DNA of 64,000 nucleotides from JACVRW01 sp963821275 (GTDB lineage: Bacteria; Actinomycetota; Thermoleophilia; Solirubrobacterales; Thermoleophilaceae), in the NCBI GenBank assembly GCA_963821275.1, contig CAWGDF010000011.1:186001-250000 (forward strand), read 5' to 3'. Positions within the stretch are counted from its first letter, which is position 1, and the number at the start of each line of letters is the position of its first letter. This document shows positions 1 to 8,330 of the stretch, in pieces. The notes under the pieces are model-generated. The model was not told the origin of the DNA and ran no database searches. It worked only from the letters and a program-made list of their open reading frames with translations. A program made the translations under genes and the position numbers.

Positions 1-3000
1 AGCCGGCGCATCCGCCGCAGAGAGCGGAACGCCGGGACGAACCAGCTCCCGAGCTTCAGCTTGCGCTCCAGGCCCATGGCCCGCAGCAGCGGCGGATGCA
101 GGTTGAAGTAGACCTTCACGTCGTCGCCGAACTCGGCGCGCAGCCTGGCCTCCTCGACCGCATCGAGGTGCAGCCGGGCCACCTCGTACTCGTCCTTGTA
201 GGCCATCAGCTTGAACAGCTGCCGGCCCACGGCCTGCGCCAGCTCGGAATGCCCAGGTGTGCGCTCCTGCTCGACGGCGTGGGCCCGCCGCACCGCCTCG
301 GCCCAGCGGCGAGCGTAGGCCTCGTCCTGGTAGGCCACGAGCTCGGGCACCCGTACCTCGGCCACGCGGCGCAGCTCGCCCTGGTCTCCGTCCACGGCGA
401 GGTCCACCAGCGCCCGCTGGGCCTCGCTGAGCTCGCGTACCGGCTCGACCGCCTCCGGCGTACGGGTGGCCTCCTCCACCGCATCCGGTGCGGCGACCAC
501 CGCGCGGCCCCAGGCGAACGCCGCCAGGTTCTTCTCGACGGCGGCGCCGTTGAGGCGAATCGCCCGCTCGAGCGCCCCGGCCGACACCGGGAGCAGACCG
601 CGCTGGAACGCCGCGCCCAGGGCCACGGTGTTGGCCATCATGTGGTCGCCGAAGAGCCGCTCCGATAGGCGCTGCGCGTCGAGATAGAGGTTGTGCTCGC
701 GGCGAGTGGCGACGTCGATGCGGTCGAGCTGCTGCGACAGCTCGGGAAAGCGCTCCTCGGTGTCGACCACCATCCGCCCGGTGGGGATCGCGTGAGTGGA
801 GACGACCGCCACTGTCCGCTCCGGCTGGGCGGTCACGAGGTTGGTCTCGGACGCGGCGCCCAGAAGATCGAAGCCGAGGTAGAGGTCCACGCTCCCGGCC
901 GGCGCCTTGCTGGCGGCCGGGAGCGGCTGGCGCGAGAGGCGGAGGTCGGAGATCACCGGCCCGCCCTTCTGCGAGAGGCCGGTCTGGTCGAGCCCCGCGA
1001 CGTGAAGCCCGTCGATGAGCGCGGCCATCCCGAGCACCTGGTTCACGGTGACCACGCCGGTGCCGCCGATCCCCATCATCCGCACCGCGAAGTCGTCGCT
1101 GCCCACCAGCAGCCGCGGTTCGGGCAGCTCGACGTCGAGCGCCGGCGTCCGCCGCGCGGCGCGCTCCGCGGGCACCACGGTGAGGAAGGAGGGACAGTCG
1201 CCTTCGAGGCAGGAGTAGTCCTTGTTGCACGACGCCTGGTGGATCTGGGTCTTGCGCCCGAACTCGGTCTCGACGGGGATAACCGACAGGCAGCTCGACT
1301 TCTGGCCGCAGTCGCCGCAGCCCTCGCAGACCCGCTCGTTGATCCAGACCCGCTCCGCCGGCTCGGGCGCCTTGCCCCGCTTGCGCTGGCGCCGCAGCTC
1401 GGCCGCGCACTCCTGGTCGTGGATCAGCACCGTTACGCCCTCGACCTCGGCCAGCTCCTGCTGGGCGGCGAGCAGCTGGCTGCGGTCGCGTAGCTCGGCG
1501 ATGCCGGCCAGCTCCACGCCGCGGTAGCGGCTCACATCCTCGGCGGTGACGATGATCCGGCGCACGCCCTCCAGCTCGAGCCAGCGGGTGAGGTCCGGGA
1601 CGCTCAGCTGGCCCTCGATCGCCTGTCCGCCCGTCATGGCGACGTGCTCGTTGTAGAGCAGCTTGTAGGTGATGTTCACCCCGGCGGCCACCGCTGCCCG
1701 CACGGCGAGCGAGCCCGAGTGGTGGAAGGTGCCGTCGCCGAGGTTCTGGACCAGATGGGAGTCGCTGGTGAAGGGCGCCATGCCGATCCACTGCGCTCCC
1801 TCGCCGCCCATCTGCGTGATGCCGGTGATCTCGCCCTTGCCCTCGGGGTTGAGCAGGACCATCGTGTGGCAGCCGATGCCGCCGCCGACGAGCGTCCCGT
1901 CAGGCGCCTTTATCGAGCTGTTGTGGGGGCAGCCGGAGCAGAAGAACGGGGTCCGCTGAGCCATCGGCAGGCTGGCCGGCCGGCTATCGATCGCGGCCAG
2001 CTCGCGCAGGCGGGCCTCGACGGAGTCGAGCTGCACGCGTCTCCCCAGGCGGGCAGCCACGGCGCGTGCGATCAGGTCGGCGTCGAGGTCGCCTTCGGCG
2101 GCCAGCAGCCGCTCGCCCCGCTCGTCCTTCTTCCCCACGATCCGCGGCGCACCGGACAGGCCGTAGAGCACCTCCTTCAGCTGGGTCTCGAGGAACGGCC
2201 CCTTCTCCTCGATCACGAGGATGTCCTCCAGGCCGCGGGCGAAGCGGCGAGCGATCTCCGGTTCGAGCGGAGAGATCAGGCCGAGCTTGAGGATGCGCAC
2301 GCCGGCTCGCTCCAGCGCGCCGTCGTCGAGGCCCATGCTGCGCAGGGCGTGGCGGAGGTCGTGGTAGGACTTGCCCGCGGCCACCAGGCCGAGCCAGGCG
2401 TCGCTCGCGCCCTCGATGCGGTTGACGCCGTTCTCGCGTGCGTAGGCCAGCGCCAGGTCCGTGCGCACTCCCAGCATCGTGTGCTCCATCTCCAGCGAGG
2501 CCGGGGCCAGCAGCTTTCCGTTCGGCTGGTGCTCGTAACCCAGGTCGGGGAGGCGAGGAGCGACCCGGTCGGGCGCGACGGCGGCGGTGCCGACGGCGTC
2601 GGCCACGTTCGTGACGACCTTGAAACCCGACCACAGCCCCGAGGCGCGCGAGCAGGCGAACGCATGCAGGCCGAGGTCCAGGACCTCCTGCACGCTGCCG
2701 GGGAAGAACACCGGCATGTGCAGGCTCGCGAGCAGCGACTCGGAAGCGCTCGGGATGGTCGACGACTTGCAGCTCGGGTCGTCCCCCACCACGGCAAGGG
2801 CGCCACCGGTGCTCGGAACGCCGACGAAGTTGCCGTGGCGCAGTGAGTCGGCCGCCCGATCCAGGCCAGGGGCCTTGCCGTACCACATGGCCAGCACGCC
2901 GTCGTAGGCCGCTCCGGGCAGCTGGGTGGCGAGCTGGCTGCCCCAGGCCGAGGTGGCGCCGAGCTCCTCGTTCAGGCCGGGCACGTGCCGGACGTGGTGA

Positions 3001-3308
3001 TCCGCGCAGGTCTTGGTGTTGCGCTGGATCTCCTGGTCGAGACCTCCGAGCGGAGAGCCCTGATAGCCCGAGATCATGGTCGCTGTGTGGAGACCGCGAC
3101 GGCGGTCGGCGCGGTGCTGGTCGAGCGGGATGCGCACGAGGCCCTGCAGGCCGGTGAGGAGCACCAGGCCCTCCTCCAGCAGATACTTGTCGTCGAGGCT
3201 TATCTGTCGGCCCGTCCCCTGCCGGCGACCGGGGCCGTCGCCGCGTTGGCGCTCGCCCCGGGGGGAGCCCCGGCGGGCGGCGCGCTGGCGTACGACGGTG
3301 GACGACAT
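1..3308 (-). CDS. Indolepyruvate ferredoxin oxidoreductase (fused form), C-terminus cut by window edge
   Basis: Oxidatively decarboxylates aryl or branched 2-keto acids to acyl-CoA, passing electrons to ferredoxin. About 1,100 residues are present. The frame is open from the ATG at 3308 to the window edge. Visible are SGYQGSPLGG near residue 80 (pyruvate-binding N-domain), a TPP-binding GDGTF...N stretch near residue 522, a ferredoxin-type CEGCGDCGQKSSC cluster near residue 660, and GIGGTGVVTVNQVLGMAA of the gamma domain further on. This is the single-chain alpha/gamma-fused form found in aerobes. AAGGAG lies just upstream of the ATG. The first ~35 residues are Arg/Gly-rich and unlike the family, so the true start may be internal. 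It diverges from the amino-acid dehydrogenase at 3429, its likely substrate supplier. Confidence 0.9.
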   Translation of the reverse strand, partial: MSSTVVRQRAARRGSPRGERQRGDGPGRRQGTGRQISLDDKYLLEEGLVLLTGLQGLVRIPLDQHRADRRRGLHTATMISGYQGSPLGGLDQEIQRNTKTCADHHVRHVPGLNEELGATSAWGSQLATQLPGAAYDGVLAMWYGKAPGLDRAADSLRHGNFVGVPSTGGALAVVGDDPSCKSSTIPSASESLLASLHMPVFFPGSVQEVLDLGLHAFACSRASGLWSGFKVVTNVADAVGTAAVAPDRVAPRLPDLGYEHQPNGKLLAPASLEMEHTMLGVRTDLALAYARENGVNRIEGASDAWLGLVAAGKSYHDLRHALRSMGLDDGALERAGVRILKLGLISPLEPEIARRFARGLEDILVIEEKGPFLETQLKEVLYGLSGAPRIVGKKDERGERLLAAEGDLDADLIARAVAARLGRRVQLDSVEARLRELAAIDSRPASLPMAQRTPFFCSGCPHNSSIKAPDGTLVGGGIGCHTMVLLNPEGKGEITGITQMGGEGAQWIGMAPFTSDSHLVQNLGDGTFHHSGSLAVRAAVAAGVNITYKLLYNEHVAMTGGQAIEGQLSVPDLTRWLELEGVRRIIVTAEDVSRYRGVELAGIAELRDRSQLLAAQQELAEVEGVTVLIHDQECAAELRRQRKRGKAPEPAERVWINERVCEGCGDCGQKSSCLSVIPVETEFGRKTQIHQASCNKDYSCLEGDCPSFLTVVPAERAARRTPALDVELPEPRLLVGSDDFAVRMMGIGGTGVVTVNQVLGMAALIDGLHVAGLDQTGLSQKGGPVISDLRLSRQPLPAASKAPAGSVDLYLGFDLLGAASETNLVTAQPERTVAVVSTHAIPTGRMVVDTEERFPELSQQLDRIDVATRREHNLYLDAQRLSERLFGDHMMANTVALGAAFQRGLLPVSAGALERAIRLNGAAVEKNLAAFAWGRAVVAAPDAVEEATRTPEAVEPVRELSEAQRALVDLAVDGDQGELRRVAEVRVPELVAYQDEAYARRWAEAVRRAHAVEQERTPGHSELAQAVGRQLFKLMAYKDEYEVARLHLDAVEEARLRAEFGDDVKVYFNLHPPLLRAMGLERKLKLGSWFVPAFRSLRRMRR

Positions 3309-3378
3309 GCGGCTCTCCTTCGGCTCCCTTTCCTAATTTGGGAAAGTCAATTTACCATTAGCGGTCGACAGAACGCAA

Positions 3379-3408
3379 GCCGCGATCTGGCTTGAAGCCA
3401 GCCGCGGC
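3379..3408. promoter_or_regulatory. Dyad-symmetric operator candidate overlapping the -35 region
   Basis: GCCGCG-at-CTGGCT-TGA-AGCCAG-c-CGCGGC forms a near-perfect 12-bp dyad in the divergent spacer between the keto-acid oxidoreductase and the dehydrogenase. It covers the putative -35 of the dehydrogenase promoter. The FadR/GntR regulator encoded downstream in the same operon is the obvious candidate ligand (inference). Confidence 0.5.
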
Positions 3409-3418
3409 GGGGTATAAG
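3392..3418 (+). promoter_or_regulatory. Putative promoter of the amino-acid dehydrogenase operon
   Basis: TTGAAG (3392-3397) and TATAAG (3413-3418) are separated by 15 bp. The -10 ends 10 nt before the ATG at 3429, so the transcript would be leaderless or nearly so. No Shine-Dalgarno sequence is visible before that ATG, which fits. Confidence 0.45.
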
Positions 3419-3428
3419 GTCAAGCTAC

Positions 3429-4502
3429 ATGACCATTGCTACCCAGGGCGCCGTCCGTTCAACCGCCGTTGGCCGCGACGACCACGAACAGCTCGTCGTG
3501 CGCCAGGACCCCGCTACCGGCCTGCGCTTCGCGGTCGCCGTGCACTCCACGGTGCTCGGCCCGGCGCTCGGGGGCATGCGGCTGAAGCGCTACCCCGGCG
3601 GCCTGCGCGAGGCGCTCGACGACGTGATGGCCCTCGCTCGCACCATGACCCTCAAGGCGTCCGCCGCGGGACTCGACCTGGGCGGCGGCAAGTCGGTGAT
3701 GATCGACGACGGCCGCACCGAGCAGCGGCAGGCGCGGCTCGAGACGGCGGCGGGCGTCATCGACGGCCTGGGCGGCGCGTACATCACCGCCGAGGACATC
3801 GGCACCAGCTCCGCCGACATGGACCACCTCGGCCGCTTCACCCGCTACGTCGTGGGTCGATCGACCGAGCGCGGCGGCGTCGGCGACCCCTCGCCGGCGA
3901 CGGCCGAGTCGGTCTTCCGCGCCCTGCGGCGCGGGCTGGACGCGGCCACCGGCAGCGAGGAGCTCGAGGATCGCCGCGTGGGCCTCATCGGCCTCGGCAA
4001 GGTGGGCTTCGCGCTGGCGGCGCGGCTGGCCGGCGCGGGCGCGACGGTCATCGGCTGCGACCTCGACCCGGCGCGCGCGGAGCGCTTCGCCGCCGAGCAC
4101 GGCGGCCAGATCGCCCCCTCGGCCGAGGCCATCCTGGGGCTCGAGCTCGACGTGCTCGCCCCCTGTGCTGCCGGCGGGCTGATCGACGAGGCTCTCGCTC
4201 GCTCGATCGACTGCCGGGTGGTGGCCGGCGCGGCGAACAACCCGATCACGAGCGTCGAAGTGGCCCGGGTGCTCGCCCGGCGCGGCATCGTCTACGTGCC
4301 CGACTTCCTGGCCAACTGCGGTGGGCTGGTGCACGTATCGCTCGAGTGGCACCGCCGCCCGCTCGACGCCGCGGCGGCCCACATCGAGCGCGCCATGGAG
4401 CGCCTGGAGCGCGCCCTCGGGACCGCTGCGGCCGAGGATTCGACTCCGATCGAGATCGCCGAGCGCCAGGCCCTCGAGCGAATCGCGGCCGCAAGCGCAT
4501 GA
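3429..4502 (+). CDS. Leu/Phe/Val-type amino-acid dehydrogenase
   Basis: NAD-dependent oxidative deamination of an amino acid to its 2-keto acid (Glu/Leu/Phe/Val dehydrogenase superfamily), 357 aa. The catalytic core LKASAAGLDLGGGKSV carries the two conserved lysines, K76 and K88. PDFLANCGG-type and GAANNP motifs lie near the C-terminus, and a Rossmann GLGKVG sits at 188-193. Length fits leucine/phenylalanine dehydrogenases rather than glutamate dehydrogenase. Its stop overlaps the start of the FadR regulator (ATGA). Exact substrate cannot be told from sequence; branched or aromatic amino acids fit the divergent keto-acid oxidoreductase. Confidence 0.88.
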   Translation: MTIATQGAVRSTAVGRDDHEQLVVRQDPATGLRFAVAVHSTVLGPALGGMRLKRYPGGLREALDDVMALARTMTLKASAAGLDLGGGKSVMIDDGRTEQRQARLETAAGVIDGLGGAYITAEDIGTSSADMDHLGRFTRYVVGRSTERGGVGDPSPATAESVFRALRRGLDAATGSEELEDRRVGLIGLGKVGFALAARLAGAGATVIGCDLDPARAERFAAEHGGQIAPSAEAILGLELDVLAPCAAGGLIDEALARSIDCRVVAGAANNPITSVEVARVLARRGIVYVPDFLANCGGLVHVSLEWHRRPLDAAAAHIERAMERLERALGTAAAEDSTPIEIAERQALERIAAASA

Positions 4503-5338
4503 ACCCCCAGCTGGCAGCCGAGGAGCGCGCCTACGGCCGCCGCGGCGGGGAGCGCGCGTTCCAGCCCGTGGCCACCCGCCGGACCTTCGAGGAGGCGGTC
4601 GAGCAGATCGCCGAGAAGGTGAAGTCCGGCGACCTGCACGTCGGCGACCGTCTGCCCTCCGAGCGCGACCTCGCCGCCCAGATGCGGATCAGCCGCCCGA
4701 CCCTGCGAGAGGCCGTGAAGGCTCTCGCCGAGGCCGGCGTGCTCGAGGTGCGCCGGGGCCAGTCCGGCGGGATCTTCGTGGCCGCCGAGGTGGTGCCGCG
4801 CGAGTTGCTCCACAGCCGCCAGGAGATTCGCTTCGGCGAGGTCGCCGGGGTGCTGGAGGCCCGGCGGCTGCTCGAGCCGCGGGTGGCCCAGCTGGCCGCG
4901 GTCCACGCCAACGACGACGACTTCGCCACAATGGCCCGCACGATCGAACGGCAGAGGGAGCTTGCCGCGAGCGACGACTTCCTGCGCCACGAGGACCTCT
5001 TCCTGCAACTCGACCTGAAGTTCCACCTTGCGCTGGCCCGGGCGACGAGGAACGCGACGATCGTCTCGCTGATGCGCTCCCTGCTGGGCCATCTCGAGAT
5101 CGCGCGCGACATGGCGATGCACGCCCCGCTGGTGCCCGACTGGACCATCGACATCCACGAGCGCACCCTCAGCGCGGTCCGATCGGCCAACTTCGCCCGC
5201 ATCGACGAGGTGATGGACGAGCACCTGGCTCAGCTCGAGCAGATCTGGGAGCGGGAGACCGGCCGCGGCCTGGTGCGGCCGCTGCCCGATTTCCTGCAGC
5301 CCGTGGCGGAGCGCTCGCGGGCCCTGCAGGCGGATTAG
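4499..5338 (+). CDS. FadR/GntR-family transcriptional regulator
   Basis: 279 aa. The N-terminal winged helix-turn-helix is GntR type (SGDLHVGDRLPSERDLAAQM followed by SRPTLREAVKAL, about residues 40-85). The C-terminal all-helical FCD domain (about 115-240) contains the ligand/metal-site histidine pattern LKFHLAL and IHERTLSAV. The start ATG overlaps the dehydrogenase stop by ATGA, so the two are translationally coupled. Likely an autoregulatory, effector-responsive repressor of the divergent keto-acid oxidation genes acting on the dyad at 3379-3408 (inference). Confidence 0.88.
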   Translation: MNPQLAAEERAYGRRGGERAFQPVATRRTFEEAVEQIAEKVKSGDLHVGDRLPSERDLAAQMRISRPTLREAVKALAEAGVLEVRRGQSGGIFVAAEVVPRELLHSRQEIRFGEVAGVLEARRLLEPRVAQLAAVHANDDDFATMARTIERQRELAASDDFLRHEDLFLQLDLKFHLALARATRNATIVSLMRSLLGHLEIARDMAMHAPLVPDWTIDIHERTLSAVRSANFARIDEVMDEHLAQLEQIWERETGRGLVRPLPDFLQPVAERSRALQAD

Positions 5339-5346
5339 AGGTGCTG

Positions 5347-5364
5347 GCCCCCCGCGGCGGGGGC
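5347..5364. terminator. GC-rich hairpin between convergent genes
   Basis: GCCCCC/GGGGGC stem with a short loop, directly after the FadR regulator stop and before the end of the converging phosphatidyltransferase gene. No T-tract. A bidirectional terminator is plausible by position only. Confidence 0.4.
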
Positions 5365-5419
5365 TGGGCGACTTTGCCCCACCCCACCCGCAAGCGGTAT
5401 GGGCGGCGCCGCCTCCCGG

Positions 5420-6109
5420 CTACGCGGCGGACCCGCCACCCGCCGGCTCCCGCTCCGCCAGCACGCGCAGGTTGCGGGCGGCGCGGGTCACGAGCGTGCC
5501 GAGCATGAGCGCCGCAATGCCCAGGGCGATCAGGTCGAGCAGCGTCAAGCCGAGGTCGCCGATGCTCAGGCCGAGCCCCACTCCGAGGGCCAGCAGAGTG
5601 TTCAGGACGATCAGGCCGATCCGGGCCTCGGTCGGCCCGAGGCGGCCGTAGCCGAGCGTGAAGACTCCGAAGGCGTAGGTCTCGAGGTAGGTGTTGATCG
5701 AGAGCATCAGGTAGACGATCACGATCACCAGGCCCACCGACAGGAGCATGTAGGGCGACAGCCCGAGTCCCAGGCCGATCACGGCGGTGGCCAGGGCGTC
5801 CACCAGGTGGTCCAGGTAGTAGCCGTAGGTGGGCCTCTCGGTCCGGCGCACCCGGGCCAGGGTGCCGTCGAGAGAGTCGCCCAGCCAATGCACCACCAGC
5901 AGCGCGCTGGCGGCCCAGAGCCAGGTCTTGTCACCGTTGGACAGCAGATAGGCGGCCGCGATGCCCACGGCCGCCACCACGCCGAGACCGGTCAGGTGAT
6001 CGGGCGTGACCCAGCGCGGGAGGCGCCGGGCGATCCACTCGAGCACTCGCGTCTCGTGGCGGGCGAGCAAGAACTGCTTGTCACGGGGGGCGTCGGTGCG
6101 GTCGGCCAT
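5420..6109 (-). CDS. CDP-alcohol phosphatidyltransferase family membrane protein
   Basis: Integral membrane enzyme of the family that transfers a phosphatidyl group from CDP-diacylglycerol to an alcohol. The signature D-x2-D-G-x2-A-R-x(n)-G-x3-D-x3-D is intact (DSLDGTLAR ... GYYLDHLVD), with several hydrophobic segments around and after it. I chose the ATG at 6109 because GAGGAG stands 6 nt before it; an upstream ATG at 6133 would add MVSNEETN. The alcohol acceptor cannot be told. A short dyad lies at 6127-6139, just upstream. Confidence 0.85.
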   Translation of the reverse strand: MADRTDAPRDKQFLLARHETRVLEWIARRLPRWVTPDHLTGLGVVAAVGIAAAYLLSNGDKTWLWAASALLVVHWLGDSLDGTLARVRRTERPTYGYYLDHLVDALATAVIGLGLGLSPYMLLSVGLVIVIVYLMLSINTYLETYAFGVFTLGYGRLGPTEARIGLIVLNTLLALGVGLGLSIGDLGLTLLDLIALGIAALMLGTLVTRAARNLRVLAEREPAGGGSAA

Positions 6110-6126
6110 GTTGGTCTCCTCGTTAC

Positions 6127-6139
6127 TGACCATCGGTCA
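6127..6139. promoter_or_regulatory. Small palindrome TGACC-ATC-GGTCA
   Basis: A perfect 5+3+5 inverted repeat 18 bp upstream of the phosphatidyltransferase start, of a size compatible with a TetR-like operator. No regulator is next to it. Confidence 0.3.
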
Positions 6140-6178
6140 ACAACAAGTACACCGCCGGCGGCGTGAGGTAACGCGGGA

Positions 6179-6811
6179 TCAGTTCCGGAGCGCCGCGCCC
6201 GCCACACGCAGGTCGGCCGCAAACGAGCGCCGCTGCTCGATCCGGGCCTCGTCGTCGGGCGCGCGCAGGATCGCCGCGGGGTGGATCGTGGCTGTGACGA
6301 GCGGCGCCAGCTCGCTGTCCACGAACTCGCCCCGGTGCCGGGTGAGCCGGAACGAGCCGCCCAGCAGCGCCTTCGCCGCCGTCGCCCCGAGCAGCACGAG
6401 AACCTCGGGCTCCACCACCCGCAGCTCCTGGGTCAGCCACGGCTCGCAGGCCTCGATCTCGAAGCGCTTGGGCGTCTGGTGGATGCGTCGCCTGCCCCGC
6501 TCCTCGAACTTGAAGTGCTTGACCACGTTCGTCACATAGGCCTCGTCGCGGGCGATCCCGGCCGATTCGAGCCCCCGGTCGAGCTCCTTGCCGGCGGGGC
6601 CGACGAAGGGGCGCCCCTGACGGTCCTCCGCGTCGCCGGGCTGCTCGCCCACGAACATGATCCGGGCGCGCTTGAGGCCCTCGCCGAAGACCGTCTGGGT
6701 CGCGGGCCCATGCAGGTGACAGCCCTGACAGCCGGCCGCGGCGTCGCGCAGCGTCGAGAGCGACTTCCGCTCGGGCAGGAACGGTGTGGCGTCGTTTGGC
6801 TCCTGCTCCAC
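6179..6811 (-). CDS. UdgX-type uracil-DNA glycosylase
   Basis: Family-4-like iron-sulfur uracil-DNA glycosylase of 210 aa. Motif A is GEQPGDAED (residues 55-63), motif B near the C-terminus is HPAAILR, and Fe-S ligand cysteines include C28, C31 and C122. The loop RRRIHQTP (108-115) matches the basic R-loop and reactive histidine that define UdgX, which in mycobacteria forms a covalent adduct with uracil-containing DNA instead of turning over. H111 is the predicted covalent residue. It is transcribed divergently from the 5'-3' exonuclease 36 bp away, suggesting a small DNA-repair pair. Confidence 0.87.
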   Translation of the reverse strand: MEQEPNDATPFLPERKSLSTLRDAAAGCQGCHLHGPATQTVFGEGLKRARIMFVGEQPGDAEDRQGRPFVGPAGKELDRGLESAGIARDEAYVTNVVKHFKFEERGRRRIHQTPKRFEIEACEPWLTQELRVVEPEVLVLLGATAAKALLGGSFRLTRHRGEFVDSELAPLVTATIHPAAILRAPDDEARIEQRRSFAADLRVAGAALRN

Positions 6812-6847
6812 GCTCGGCTGCTACCCGGAACCGGCACAATCTCCCCC

Positions 6848-7708
6848 ATGCCCGGTCCCCTGCTCGTGGTCGACGCCCCCTCCATGCTGTTCCGCGCCTT
6901 CTATGCCCTCCCAGACTCCATCCAGGACGGCGAGGGCCGTCCCATGAACGCTCTGCTGGGAACGGCGAACCTGATCCTGCGCGAGGTCCAGGAGCACGAC
7001 CCCCGCGCCGTGGTCCTGTGCTTCGGCCCGGACGCCGCCGACTACCGCGTGGAGCTGTTCGACGCCTACCACGCCGAGCGGCCCGAGGTCCCGGACGGCC
7101 TGGTACACCAGTTCGCGGACGCGCGCGATTTCTTCGAGGCCTTCGGATGGACGGTGGCTGTGTCCGAGACGCTCGAGGCCGACGACCTGCTCGGCTCCTA
7201 CGCCCGCCGCGAAGCCGAGGCCGGAGGCCGGGCGCTGGTGATGACGGGCGACCGCGACATGTTCCAGTGCGCCAACGATCACGTGAGCGTGCTCTACATA
7301 CGCACCGGGGCCCGCGGCGCGGAACTCGTCGGCCCCACCCAGGTGCGAAAGCGCTACGGCGTGGAGCCGGCGCTCGTGCCCGACTTCATCGCCCTACGAG
7401 GAGATCCCTCGGACGGCATCCCGGGTGCAAAGGGAATCGGTGAGAAGACCGCCGCCGAGCTGCTGCAGCGCCACGGCTCCCTCGAGGAGGCGCTCGACAA
7501 GGCGGTGCGCGAGACCAAGAAGACCGTGCGGACCGCCCTCACCGGGCAGCGCGACGAGCTCCTTCGCTTCAAGGAGATCGCGACCCTCCAGGACGTGGAC
7601 GTCGAGCTGCCCGCCGACCGGCCGCTGGACGCGGAGGGAGCCGCCCGCGCCGCCCGCGAGCGGGGGATGGACCGGCTGGCCGGGCGGGTGGGCCCGGACT
7701 CCGGCTGA
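6848..7708 (+). CDS. Standalone 5'-3' exonuclease (PolA N-domain-like, FEN superfamily)
   Basis: 286 aa, equal to the N-terminal nuclease domain of DNA polymerase I without a polymerase. Metal-binding acidic residues appear in order: LLVVDAPSMLFRAFYAL at the N-terminus, LEADDLLG, TGDRDMFQ, and a helix-hairpin-helix region GDPSDGIPGAKGIGEKTA. Expected to cut 5' flaps or degrade RNA primers and nicked DNA. Start chosen at ATG 6848, just downstream of the divergent UdgX start. Such isolated genes are common in actinobacteria alongside full polA. Confidence 0.88.
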   Translation: MPGPLLVVDAPSMLFRAFYALPDSIQDGEGRPMNALLGTANLILREVQEHDPRAVVLCFGPDAADYRVELFDAYHAERPEVPDGLVHQFADARDFFEAFGWTVAVSETLEADDLLGSYARREAEAGGRALVMTGDRDMFQCANDHVSVLYIRTGARGAELVGPTQVRKRYGVEPALVPDFIALRGDPSDGIPGAKGIGEKTAAELLQRHGSLEEALDKAVRETKKTVRTALTGQRDELLRFKEIATLQDVDVELPADRPLDAEGAARAARERGMDRLAGRVGPDSG

Positions 7709-7714
7709 GTCGGT

Positions 7715-7747
7715 CCGCGCGCAGCCGGCCGAGCCGGCTGCTTGCGG
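7715..7747. repeat. 33-nt palindromic intergenic element, copy 1
   Basis: Copy of an element whose core is GCAGCCGGC-TCG-GCCGGCTGC with CCGC...GCGG flanks. Read on the minus strand it starts directly after the TAG stop of the carbonic anhydrase gene. It lies between the convergent exonuclease and carbonic anhydrase genes. Confidence 0.85.
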
Positions 7748-8239
7748 CTAGCCCACCTCGCGCAGCGAGCCGTCGTGGACGTCGTAGACGAAGCCGCGGA
7801 TGCGGTCCTTGCGCGGCACGAACGGGCTCGCCTTGATCCGGGCGATCGACTGGCGGACATCCTCGTCGAGGTCCGGGAAGGCCTCGGCCGCCCAGGGCGG
7901 GCGGACGCCGGTGTCCTCCTGGACCTGGCGCCGGAAGTCGTCGTCGGAGAAGGTGAGCATCCCGCAGTCGGTGTGGTGGACGAGCACGATCTCCTCGGTT
8001 CCCAGCAGCCGCTGCGAGATGGCCAGCGAGCGGATCGCGTCGTCGCTGACCACACCGCCGGCGTTGCGGATCACGTGGGCATCGCCCAGCTCGAGCCCCA
8101 GAAGCGCCTGGGGATCCAGCCGCGCGTCCATGCAGGCCACCACCGCCACCTTCGCGGCGGGAGGCAGGGCGAGATCACCCTGCTCGAAGCTCTGGGCGTA
8201 CTGCTCGGCGTTCTGGACCAGCTGGTCGGATGTCGTCAT
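7748..8239 (-). CDS. Beta-class carbonic anhydrase
   Basis: Interconverts CO2 and bicarbonate using zinc. At 163 aa it is of the short beta-class type. The zinc ligands and catalytic Asp/Arg pair are visible: C36-x-D38-x-R40 (CMDAR), then HHTDCG with H89 and C92. GGVVSDDAIRSL between them is typical. AGGAG precedes the ATG. Cytoplasmic, no signal peptide. Confidence 0.92.
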   Translation of the reverse strand: MTTSDQLVQNAEQYAQSFEQGDLALPPAAKVAVVACMDARLDPQALLGLELGDAHVIRNAGGVVSDDAIRSLAISQRLLGTEEIVLVHHTDCGMLTFSDDDFRRQVQEDTGVRPPWAAEAFPDLDEDVRQSIARIKASPFVPRKDRIRGFVYDVHDGSLREVG

Positions 8240-8303
8240 CGCTCTATTCTCCTAAAGGCGGTTGGATTTACCCAGTTTAGGGATGTGGAGCTTTGGATGA
8301 GGG

Positions 8304-8328
8304 GCGCCCCGCCAACTTGGCGGGGCGC
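8304..8328. other. Perfect 10-bp GC hairpin
   Basis: GCGCCCCGCC-AACTT-GGCGGGGCGC. No T-tract on either strand. On the minus strand it stands 2 nt downstream of the rod-like segment 8331-8483, where it could act as a 3' stabiliser or terminator of that transcript, or as the carbonic anhydrase leader hairpin. Confidence 0.5.
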
Positions 8329-8330
8329 TT

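Noticed and set aside
1984..2886. Long Arg/Pro-rich frame within the indolepyruvate oxidoreductase gene
   Set aside because: It is an out-of-frame shadow: the true minus-strand frame carries the TPP and Fe-S motifs. Many similar high-GC shadows elsewhere (e.g. 3459-4382, 9632-10966, 19805-21196, 33071-35149, 38159-39241, 54940-56862) were dropped for the same reason.
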